A stretch of 64,000 nt of DNA from Semisulcospira habei (lineage: Eukaryota > Mollusca > Gastropoda > Semisulcospiridae): positions 188,761,535 through 188,825,534 of the forward strand of contig BTPG01000003.1 of the NCBI GenBank assembly GCA_036245525.1, in the 5' to 3' direction. A model generated the notes under the pieces. That model ran no database searches and was not told the DNA's origin. It worked only from the letters and a program-made list of their open reading frames with translations. Below, one piece after another: positions 10,075-22,000 of the stretch (its first letter is position 1; each line of letters starts with the position of its first letter). A program made the position numbers and the translations under genes.

Positions 10075-13000
10075 GTAAGATTTAATTCATCAGAATATTA
10101 TAAGTTATTGGTCACAGGGGTTTGCTACATGGACCTTTGTAGGCCTTCGCGGTACATGGTTCCTTTGACCTCCCGAAGGCCTACAGGGGTCCATGCAGCA
10201 AGCCCCTGCTACCACTAACGTATTTGTTTGTATTCCTCCTATTTTCGTTAAAAAAAATCAAGAAGAAATCTTCCAACCTGGATCACGCCAGACATGACTG
10301 ACATAAAAGTGATATACATTTATACATAATAACTTACGATGTAATTTAAAATCTTTCATGACGTCCAGTAGTGTGCCTGTTGTTTTGAACACACTAAGTA
10401 ACTTGTACTTTGGAACGTTTTGGTGATCTTTTATAGAACAAAACTGGCATCCAAGATGCGTCAGAAAGAGGGCTATAAGGGTTTTTGTAGCACGGTGATG
10501 TGGTGCAGTTTGAGCTAAAGAGATTGGTCGTGTGATGTAGGGATTAAAAATATTTTCACCCCCTTATGCATGCTGCCACTGGTAATGTGCACAGTAATGG
10601 TGTCTGCATGCTCGACCCTGTTCATCCTGATACACTAATGCTTGAAGTAAATTTGACTATGATAGTTCAAGGGTTGTGCCAGAATAGCTTGGCTCCTGAG
10701 GCACCAAGCTATTCTGGCACAACCCTTGAACTAAATGCTTGATCTATATATGTAATGTAGCCTTCATAGGACAATAAGCAACTTTAAAAAGTCAGCCTCA
10801 GGATGCTTAAATTATATCACTATGTGCTATCGAATGTGTCCTTTCGTCTAGATCATAATTATCATCCAGTCAGTTGACTTCAGTTCTTGTTTTTATCAGT
10901 AAGGAGCGATGTTTGTGAATGGTTTTGCTGTGTCCTTTTATAATCGTAGTCATGGCTTTCTTGTCTGGATTTAACATGTTTAACCCATTTAGCCCCAGGA
11001 CCCTGCAGCAGGAGGTGGATTGATCATGATAATTCAAGGGTAGTGCCAGATGAGCTTGGCATCTTGAGGCGCCAAGCTCATCTGGCACTACCCTTGAATT
11101 ATCATGATCAACCCATCTCCTACAACTGGTACATAGTTAGACAACACCTCCACAAATTTGGAAATGCAGCCGTGGGGTTAAGAGGGTTAAGCCTCAATGT
11201 TAAAATTTATAATTCATCAATTCTGAAGATAGATGAACCTTGATAATATAAGGGTGGTGTTAGAATAGCTTAGCACTTTTCTCAGGCATTAGGTTTGAAC
11301 TATCATGACTGTGACTTGTCTGGATACGTGGGCTGAATGGGTGAATATTTACTAATTAATTATGTGTTGCAGGTAACCCCACAGCAGCTCAGCCAGATCT
11401 TGACAAGTGGAAGTTTTTCCAGCAAGCAGACACAGCAGGCGGGCATTCCTGGAGTGGTACAGAAATCCACTCCTCAGCAGCATCCACAGCAACACTTGCA
11501 ATTGCAGCAGCAACAGTTGCAACAGCAGCAACAACAGCAGCAGCAGTTAAGACAACAGCTTTTATTGCAACATCAGAAACCACAGCTACACACACAGCAG
11601 CAGCCACAGTTACACACACAGGAGCAGCAGCAGCTGCCGAAAGTTGGGGAGCCTCCAGTGTTGGATACTTCAGTACACATCCAGCAAACTATCATTCAGC
11701 AGACTCCGGTGTCTCACATGCGCCAAACTCTATCTGCACCCTCTCCTCTCCAGCCCAGGATCATGTCCAGTCACATCATGATGCAGCAGGCTCAGAGGAC
11801 GCCCGTTATGTCCAGTCCCCAGCAAACTCAACAGCAGGGGCCTGTGCATCAGATTCGCCCCATGCTGCATGGACAGCCAGGTGTCGGCCTGCAGGGTATG
11901 CAACTCCCCAACACAATGGCGGTCTCACAGTCTGTGCAGCTCATGACGGTGCATCAGACAACAGCAGGGCAGGTACAAGCGCTAAGTGGCCAGGGGTTAA
12001 AGGTCATGTCCTCACCGCGCATGGTGCTACATGGAGGGTCGCACATGTCGGGAGGTTCTGTCTCTTCCAGCGCTCTATCACAGACCATGCCCCAGCAGGT
12101 CATCCATCTTCAGCCGCCTCTTGTAAAAATGACAGTAGGGAGTGCAGGATCCGTCACTCAGCCTCAGTCAACACCAGCTTTGCCACAGAAAACACAGCTG
12201 CCAGGTACTGTTCTCAGGCCCCCTGGTTCTGCTGGTCCCCAAAGCCAACCACAGACTTCCTCCACAGTTTCTGATGGAAATCGGCACTATCTGATTAACA
12301 ACTTGCTGTTCACTGGAGAAGCCCAAAATAGCGCCTTGTCTATAGCACTGCCTGATTACTTGCCAGAAATCTCAGCTGACAGCGTCTCAGATACACTTCG
12401 AGCTCTCAATGACTCTCCCACCATTAATTCTGTGAAGACTAGGGTTTCAGAAAAACAGACCTCAGTGGCTGGACTGGTGCAGCATGGGTCGGTAACACCT
12501 GTACAGCAGAGCACAGCATCCATTTCACCACAAGGAATAGCAGCTATTCAGCAGAAACTGGCCATATTGCCCCAGCAGGTGCAGACATCTACAGTACAGC
12601 AAGAACAGGCCACACGGCCACAATCCCAAGCCCTGCCCTCAATATCCACCCTCTTTGGGTCCAGTAAGCAATCTCTGAACACCCCTGTCCCTAACAATCT
12701 CACCAGTGATCCCGTGCCAGCCCCCCTCAAACAGAAAGCTTCCAACAGAGGCTCCAAAAAAGCTGGAAGTGTCGACAAACCAGCAGCCAAGAAGGATTTG
12801 ATATTGAACAAAGACGCGTTGACTCAGATGTTGAAGCAGGCAATGAAGTTGCGCATGGACCAGAAGCAGGCCACAAGTACAAGTGGAGCCAGTGTGTCCT
12901 ATCACACCTATATCCATGAACCTGCTAACCTTCCAGAATCGGCCCCACAAGGCAGTACTCCAGTGGCCACTTCAGCCCCCTTGACTCAACAGCTTCAGCC

Positions 13001-16000
13001 GCCTCAGCCACACCCTGCTAAACTCAAACCACCTCCTAAGCCAAGAGCGCCTTCTAAGCCCAAAGCTAAAATTGCTGCCAAAGAAACTGTGACAAGTGTG
13101 ACTGCAGGTGTGCTTCAGCAGGCGGGCAGTGTGGCTCATCAAGCACAGCTGCACACAAATCAGGTTTACCCTGCTTCTGCCAGCCAACCTCGTGCCAAGG
13201 CCGCTTCACTTCCTCAGTTTTCATTGTCATCTGGCCTTGTTCCCTCCGTACTCACTGTGCCTTCTCTTTCCACACTTTCCAATAGTGAAACTGGAAATGC
13301 TGCTTGTATTCCTTTGTCCAACCCACCAGTTTCTATGCTGCAGGATACACTTGCTGGTCTTTCCACACTTCACGCTTTGCTGATGGAGAATGAATTTCCC
13401 ACAACCAGCACGTTTTCACATGCACAGTCCACTGTCTCATCAGTGAGTTCGAGCACAGGAGTGAAACCTGCTTCTACTGCTGTGTCGTTACCATGTGCTG
13501 TGTCTCCTCTCAAGTCAAACTCAGCCAGGTGGGCAACATTATGAGCCTTTAGGGATACACATTCTTTTCTTTCAATTTCAAATTCAAGTATGTAAGTGAC
13601 AAAGTGAGTGTTTGGACAAGGGTGTGTGTGTGAAGGCGCAACACTAAGCCCGCTTCTAGGCAAAAGAAGGTGCAAGGTGTCGCATGAAAAATGGTTGGCA
13701 AAACTAATCTTACAGTGTTCGCAGAACTAGAAGATGCAACCTGAAAGATGATTGGTCTTCATAACTCATTCAGCCCAGTGCATGTATTTCCCCAATTTTG
13801 GAGGCATCATCTAAAGACTATGCACCTGTTTCAGAGATGGGTCGACCATGATAATTCAAGAGCAGTGCCAGATGGCGCCAAGCTAATCTGGCACTACCCT
13901 TGAATTATCATGGTTGACCCATCTCCTGCGGTAGTGCATCAGGGCTGAATGAGTTAAGCAAATAGGGTTTAGCATTGAGCCTTGTGTATATTTTATTGCA
14001 TGACCATTTCACTTGTGGTCTTTTATCAAGCATATTGTTTCTGACTCCATGAGCTGAGACTATTGAGTGTGAAATGTGTTATCACTTCAGTTGAAAATAG
14101 TTTGAAATACAAAACCACAGGTGACCGTTGTTTTGCACACGTTGGACCTGTTGTCTGCAACTCCCCACCCATAGACATTAGACATTCGCGCTCATTCACT
14201 GCCTTTACATCTGCCTTTAAGATCCACCTTTTCGATACCTCAATAGAGCTCAGTTCTGTACCTGTGTGTTTGTCTGTGTGTGTGTGTGCGTGTGTATTGC
14301 AGAATCCTTTGTTTCTCTGGCTTTATGACCCCCTCCACTCCCACTCTTTATTTGTAAAGCGCTTAGAGCTTCTCTTTTTGGGGAGGATAATCGCTATATT
14401 ATATAAGTAGCCATTATTATTATTAGTAGTTTTGGTATCAGACTGTCTTGACCCATTTCACCCCAGGTCCACGTTTCCTACATTTTGGAGGTGTTGCCCA
14501 GCGACTTTGTACCAGCTGCGCTAGATGGATCGACCATAATAATTCAAGGTTAGTGCCAAGCTCATCTGGCACTACCCTTGAATTATCATGGTCGATTCAC
14601 TTCCTGCTATGGGATGTCGGGGCTAAATGGGTTAAAGGGAAACGATTGTGATTTTCCTTATTTGTCAGCCCTGAAAGTCTAAAATTTTGCCCACAAGCCT
14701 TTGGCTAGTGACTTCCAAGTTTTACTAGCCAAACTGAAAATGTTGCTAGCCAAATTGAAAATTTTACTACTGAAAACAACCCAACGCAACAATATAATGT
14801 ACCACAAGTGTTTGACGCCCAAATTTAGAGTACTTCCGGATTGAGGACTGAAAAAGTACAGATCGGAAAACGCATGTATCGATAGCCAGACCTGCCAACC
14901 ACTACGATTTCGCCGTATTTTCCTATGCCAAAGTCCCCAATACTACGCTACTATGATCATTAATGAAATTCTACGCTGAAGAATCTATTTATCTAAAACT
15001 ACCCCGTAGTCTTGCTGACCGTTGGGGCACCACTGATGACTTGGCAACCAGCTCCCTCCATTCCACTCTGTTCTCTGCCATTAGTGTGTCGCATATGATA
15101 TGGCTCAGCTTCAGTCCTGCCCACTCTGAGATGTTGTCCTCCCATCTTTTTCTCTGTCTTCCTCTCCTTCGTCCTCCTTGCACAGTGTCTTGCAGGATTG
15201 TCTTGGCAATCCCTGCTGATCGTGTGACATGCCCATACCACTTCAGTTTGCGTTTTTTCACAATGGCTAATAGATCTTCATAGGGCCCGATGGCTTGGCC
15301 GATTCTGCTTCCCACTTCCTCGTTCGTGATATGATCTTTGTACGAAATGCCAAGCAGCCTTCGAAAACATCTCATTTCAGTGGCTTGTATTTTCCTTTCG
15401 AGGTCTGCTATGAGGGTCCATGACTCACAGGCATTCATAAGAACACTGAGATGACAAAGGAGCTCATCAGTCTGATCTTATAATAATAATAATGCATAGC
15501 ATTTATATGGCGCATTTCTCATATTTATAATATAACTCGATGCGCAGAAGCAGAGTGTGATGTTTCTGTCCTTCCATAATTATGGTCTTCAGTCTTGTCA
15601 GCGCTGTTGTTGTCTGCGCAATCCTGGACATTATTTCTGGTTTTGATCCTTCATCTGTCACAATGGCTCCTAAGTATTTGAATTTCTCAACTGTTTCCAG
15701 TTTTGGGCCTCCAACCATGATTTTGGTGCCTATGCCTTTGGTGCCTATGCCACTGGTGTTATTGGTCATCAAGTTGGTCTTCTCTGCGCTGATTTCCATT
15801 CCAAACGCAATGGCTGTACTGTCCAGATTTACCACCAGCTGAGCTAGCTCCTCCTCTGTTCCTGCAAGGCCATCAATGTCCGCGAAGCGCAAGTTCTTGA
15901 TTGTTCTGCCTCCAATACTGACAGTTCCTTCATGATCTTTCAGAGCGTCCGTCATGATTCTTTCCAGGAAGATGTTGAAAAGAGTAGGTGAGAGCGAGCA

Positions 16001-19000
16001 AAACGGTTTTGATGTTGTTTCGCTTTGTAGTCAGTAAGAGCATGCGGTTTGGGGCCAATGAGAACGAGCGGAGTGAACTTCCAGTTTTCCCAGCGTGCAT
16101 CATTTCATTCACAAAGTGCGTCAGATAAACAACGGTCTGAATCATGCCGAAGAGAAAGGAACCCGAATCGAAAGCGTACCGCCTGAAAAGACGAACGATC
16201 ACTATATAAAAGGCAAATTTTTGTCGTGCTTTGATTCTAACAGACAATAAAGTTGTGTTGTATTGAGAAATTTCCGTGTGTCAAGCAGTGTTGAGCGAAC
16301 AGTAACTTACGTGCTAAACTACGCTTGACGTCTCCAAAACTACTACCACTTCACTTGTCCCAAATTCTACTACCATAGCTGTGTAGGGGTTGGCAGATCA
16401 GATGTCAAATGTGAAAAAATGTTTTAACGCACTCGCCAAAAATGTCTCTATTGCTTGCTTAGTATTACGAGAAGTGAAGGCTGAATGTTCGGGCACTTTC
16501 GGATTTAGGACTGAAAAAGTACGGATTGGAAAATGCACGAGCGCACTCGCATTTGGCGAGTGGATTTTTGTTTAACTTGCCAAAAATAAAAATCTCTTGC
16601 CATTTTCAGGGCTGTTTGTCATGTTTTGATTGCATGTTTTTGACTCCTGCGTGTATGTTTGTAATAGGTTGACAGTTGTGTTATGTTAAGATATCTTTTC
16701 TACTCTGTTTCAGTTTTCCCAGCTACAATCCTCAAACGTCGCAATCTGCGAGTGCTGCACCAATGCTGTCTAACAATGCTACACCCACCTCTCAGCAGCT
16801 GCCTAATTTGGGTGCCAGTATTGGCTTGCATGGACAGGATGTCATGCAGATGAGCAGAGCAGACCCACAACTCCAAGCAGCAATGCCAGTGTCAAGCTTG
16901 TGCACTTCTGCTGCATCCTCATTCACTGCACCAATCAGTACTATCTTACCTGAGGGTGGCATTATCGAAACCAAGGTTGGGGAGAACAGTGAAGTATCAG
17001 TGGCCACATACCGCTGCATTATCTGTGCCACAGCCTTTATCACATTAGATGCCCTGCGTCTGCATGTCAAGCAGGTCTGCCGGCCGGGAATTAGTCATCC
17101 GGGACTGGGCGATCGCATGGCCCTCAACAAAGCCCAGGCCACAGAGGCCGGGCTCGAAACCAGCACAGTCTTCCAGTGCATGCGCTGCTTTGAACTCTGT
17201 ATCAGTGAGGAAGGCATACGTCAACACAAACTAGTCTGCAGCAAGGCGACGAAGCCTAAATCCAAAACAAAAGCCCGAGCTCGGACACCAAAGCTGAAGC
17301 CCCCAAAGACAGAAGATGAGTGTGCGACGGAGGCACGAGTACTCGAGCTGCTCAACAAGTGCCTGGGGGAACACCGCAAGGAACTGGAGGAGAACAAACT
17401 AGCTGCTGCTAATGGGGGTGCTGACTCAAAACCCAAGAAGAAAACCCCCAAGAAGAGGTCTTCTGTGAGTGAACGGTCACCAGCAGGGCAGTGTAGCACA
17501 GATGAAACAAGTCTTGTTGCCTCAGAGGAATTTCCAAAATCAGAACTACTGTGCATTGGTTCTGAGCAGGCTACAGGTGTGTTTGTTAAGCATGAGCCTG
17601 TCACTGGGGAAGGCGTTACACCTGCTGTACTATCAGATATGAAAGTAGAGAGCGAGAAGCCAAAACCCAAGAGAAAGTACTATCCGAAGAAAAAGAAACG
17701 GCCAGAGGGTGAAGAAATTGATCCTGAAGCAGGGGAGGAAGCACATATGAAAAAGGAGCTTGCAGAAAGGAAGACATTTAAGAAAAAAAAGGAGAAGGAA
17801 CTTCCAGGGCCCCCTTCTCCAAAATTCAAAGAACTAAGTGGCTCTGGTGGCCGCAGCTTCTTCAAATGCTTGAACTGCAATCAAACTTTGTGCTCAGTGG
17901 AAAATTTCATGGAGCACTGGGCTACATGTGTGTTGAAAAAGCCGCTGCCACCTCCTAGGAAACGACCAGCAAAGAAATCCTCTGTTTCTAAACCTGATAA
18001 TGACACCAAACCAGAAGCTAACAGTAGCGTCACAGTTAGTACCAAGAACAATGCTGATAAAAGTGTGGAGGTAACTGTGTTTTTACCTAGGGCTGAAATG
18101 AGTAGTGGGGAGCAGTCAACAACTGAGGCTTCACAGACAGCATTAGACAAATCTTGTTTAAACAGTTCATCTGATGAAGTTAAATCTGCTCCAGTGCCAG
18201 AATTAAAATTAGACGAGCTTGTTGCTGAAGACTCAGCTTTGGCTGTCATTGAGGATGCTGTTGTTTCATTCGAAGCAGTTTTTGGGGAGGTTGTCAATGA
18301 GATGGAAGTGGTGACTGAAGACGTTGCATCAAGTGTTCCACAACAGACTGCTCCACAACTGAAGCAGTCTATTGTGGTATTAGAAAAGGTTGACCTGTCT
18401 AAGAAATTCACGGACTTCAATAAGAAAAAGACTAAGGGTGCTACCCAGGCTGAAGAGAATAAGGAGCCCAAGAAAACATCAAAATCTCATAAAGAAACTG
18501 AGAAAACTGTATCCAAACCTAGCAAAGCCTCAAAGCCTTTGCAGAAAGGTCTTATAAAAAAACCTGTGAAATGCCTGCATGACAAAGTATTGATGCGCAA
18601 GAAGTTACGTGATAGGCGCAAACTGAGACAGGGGTTACCTTGGTTTGTCAGTGAGTCTGTTCGAGCTAAAATGAACACTAGTCGTGCTATGCCCAGAACT
18701 GTTCAGAAGGAGGCTTCATCACCATCCTCGGAGAATAAATTCTGCCATGTTTGTTGTGTTGGGTTTTCTCGGCGTCTCGTCTTTATTCAACACTTGGCAG
18801 GAAAACATGTTCTCCCATACACCAAACGTCGGCTGGGAGACACAGCATCTTACTTCTGTCATCTGTGTCAGAAGGTGTTTCCTCACTACACCCAATACAT
18901 GGCTCACATCATGTGTCATGCCCATGCCATTGAGAAGAAAATGCAAGACATGACATCTGCAGATTTTCTCTGCACCCCTGGCCGCAGTCGAAGAATAGCT

Positions 19001-22000
19001 AATCAGAGAGGTGTACCAGGAAAGAATGCAAAGAAACATGGTCGCACAAGCCCAAAGGGGGAGATGATCATTCGTGCAAGGGGGCGTCGTAAGAAAGACT
19101 TGAAGGACAGGAGTTTATTAAAGCCAGAACTAAAACTTTCACCAGTGAAAGACCAGAGAAGCTCTGGGAGAGCAGCACAGAAACAAGCCTTAAGTAAAAT
19201 ATACATCAGCTCTTTGGGAATACCAAATATGGTTGAAGAGGTGAGGGAGAACAAGAAGCGTAAGCTTGTTGCAGATGTGAAGGACACATCACCGTCTAAA
19301 AGATCAAAACAGAGAAGCCACAAGGAGACAGATTTACCCGCAGAAGAGGACACGGAGCGCAGTACCAGTGAAGTTGAGGTGGGAGAGGGAGGGAGTGACT
19401 CCAGCTGGAAACCTGACTGTACAACAGAAGATGATGCTGAGAGCATGGACAGGGCCAAAACAGAACAGCCCAACACCTCCATGGCCAAACAGAAGGTGGC
19501 AGAGTACAAGGCAAGTATTGAATCATCTGTGGAGCAGACAAGCAGTGTTGCTCAGCAGGACACTCAGATAACTGTTCCCTTCTATTCTGCTGGTTCTAGC
19601 ACTGCCAGAACAATCACTTCTCCTCCACTGGCCTCTCCAAGAGCCCCCACACCCACACCAGCTACATCCAAAAAGCCCTCTTTTTTGGACTCCTTCATGA
19701 ATTTTATCAGCAACAGGACTGTAGAGACACCAATGTATATTAATCGTTCCCGTCGCCGTTACACAAGTTCTGGCAGCAGACAAGAGGAAGTTCAACAGAC
19801 TTTGGCTGAAATGCGGCGCAAGAGTTATGAGAGCCAGCAGCCACTGGTCCAACCACAGCAACCACAACCAGTAACACAACTATTGACAGCAAAACAGCCA
19901 CAGCCAGGACAGCAACCTGAGTCAGCTACAGTACAGCTGCCAGTACAGACCACCACTCAACCACCATCTCAGCTGCTCCCAAAGATGCCTTCACCTCGAG
20001 CTGCAGGCTCGAGGTCTCCCAGAAACACAGGTCCAGGGAATGCTGCAAGGAAAGACGTTGATCTTCGCGGTGTGTATTATTATGGGCAGTATATGGAACA
20101 GCTGACCAGAAGGTGCTCTGTTGACCTTGGCTCCAGGGTGAAAGATGCAGAAAAGGTGTTAAATAGCACAGAGTTACCTGTTCAAAATAGCAGCACAGAC
20201 ACAGTTTGTGAACAAGAACATAATGGTACAATGACCAAGCAGACCCAGCAGACTACAGTTTCTTTAGTGGCTGATAGTGAATCTAAAGGTGCATCAGCTG
20301 GTCTTCCTGGTGATGATAGAGACCCTGCTGGAGGCATCGTGCTGAAAATGACCACTGAAGAAGGCGGTGCGGATGTTGTGGAGATTCAGGTTGATAAAGA
20401 AGTAAGTTTTGTCCTTCCCAGCGACGAGGACGTAAGCCAGTTGAGACTTTCTCCAGATCGAGTGGAATGTATCTCTTCTGCTGCTTTGGTCTTTAACATC
20501 TCGGAAGAGAAGGCTGAAGGTAACAATCCAGCAGGTGAGTTGTGTGTTGAAGGCACACTCTCTGTTCTTCCAATAGAGGAGATTAGTGACATTGTGCCTG
20601 AGCAGTCTGGAGATGAGGGTGCCTGTTTTGACAAAACACCTGAAGCAGAAAGTTTGCAGAGTGCTACTGAGTCCCATTTGGTCACAGTTACTGTTACTAC
20701 AGATGTCGCTGCTTCTCCCTCAGAGGGAGAGTGCATCCAGTTTGCTTCTGCAGAACATGGAATGGTGCAGGATGCTTTGGAGTCTGTTGGTGGCCAAGTT
20801 TGTTCGGTTGATGATGGTCAGGCAGAGTGCAGTGAGGGAGAGCAAATCTCTGCTGCAACTGACCCTGTGTCCCAGATCAAAGTTTTTATAAAGAAAAATG
20901 AAAGTGCACTGCAGAACGACAGTAATGGAGAAACAGCATCAGACAGACAACAGCATCAGACAGACAATGCCATTGTTAACAGAAGTAAACAGGAATCGCC
21001 ACCAGTGAGCCTGTCTGAAGTCACTCAAGGTGGCGTGACTTCAGAGGCAAAAGAAAGTGTTGCTGTTGAAAGCTGTCCCGAGTCAAAAGAAAAATCAGGT
21101 CATCAGCCAAGTGCTTTGTTAAAAGAAATGTATGAAGAATCATCCACCACTAATACAGAAACCCCAGAGAAGGGTTGTGTGTCTGAAAAAGATCCTGTAG
21201 ACACCCAGCAAAACTCTGAGGCAAGGCATGAAAATTTGCAGATTTCACATTCAGAACCGCAAGACATGTCTTCAGTAGTGAGCAGCATGGGAACATCTGA
21301 ACAAGTAATTCTTAATGTCCTAGGTTTTGAATTAAGTTCAGAGGCTATGGAACAACAGCCAGACGTGTTACTACAGCCTGAAATGTCCTCGCAAGAATCT
21401 GCTCAAGTCAGTCAAGTCTTAGAAATATTTGTAACTGGAACAGGTGTTACTCCTTCCTTGTGTAAAGTTAGTGGAAGTTTGGTAGCACAGCTCTCGCCCA
21501 CTGCTGCTGTAGTGGATAATGCTGAGACAGATGATGCAGCAAAAGATGGCCCAAGAAAGGTCCAAGAGGGAGAAAAGGAGCAGTTTGTTGAAATTGCTGC
21601 TCAAGAGTTGGACATGGACAAAGACAATTTTACAGCAACATCTATTTTAGTGCTGGACAACTTGGATAACAATCCCTTGAACCCTGTCTCTTTGGAACAA
21701 ACTGTTGATATGGAGTCAAGTGTAGGGACATATGAAGTAGGATCTTCCCTGCCAAATGCAGAAACAGAGCAGGCTACCTGTGATGGCAGCGATCAGGCTG
21801 TTGGTGAGGCTGCTTCAGATAATATTCAGAATAGTGAAATTTGTGTGCAACATGTTGAAGCATCCGTCACCAGCAGCGAATCAGCTGAGACAGAAGAATG
21901 TCAAGACGATACCACACTTGCCTCCATTGCTCAGTCTGGTGCAGACGAGGACTTGTGCTCACCTACATCACCTCTTGCTGTTCATGCTGGTGTAGGTGTA

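Larger units (their letters stand above)
10075..11372 (+). other. Intron of zinc-finger gene
   Basis: Bounded by GTAAGA and TTGCAG. Holds a hairpin (10115-10206), two palindromic MITEs (10618-10813, 10980-11190) and a degraded partial MITE at about 11228-11345. Confidence 0.85.
14666..16614. mobile_element. hAT-like element with 5-bp duplication, containing nested repeats
   Basis: Ends CAGCCCTGAAA and inverted TTTCAGGGCTG, flanked on both sides by TTTGT (14661-14665 and 16615-16619). A 46-bp segment is present near both ends in direct orientation (14831-14877 and 16495-16540). A second, inner pair of inverted ends (CTGCCAACC at 14892; GGTTGGCAG at 16388) encloses a LINE fragment, so the element was itself a target. 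No transposase frame is recognisable. Confidence 0.7.
13529..16713 (+). other. Intron of zinc-finger gene, repeat-filled
   Basis: From GTGGGC to CTGTTTCAG. Contains MITE copies C and D, an L2/CR1-like 3' end and a 1.95-kb hAT-like element with a LINE fragment inside it. Confidence 0.85.

Noticed and set aside
10075..10218. Extension of the first zinc-finger exon past 10074
   Set aside because: A strong donor (CAAG|GTAAGA) and matching phase with the next exon make this intronic read-through into a hairpin.
13108..13383. 91-aa frame overlapping the Q-rich exon
   Set aside because: Shadow frame of a real exon that has continuous phase and splice support.
15930..16247. 105-aa minus-strand frame
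   Set aside because: Only its C-terminal part coincides with the LINE, in another frame; the rest has no signature.
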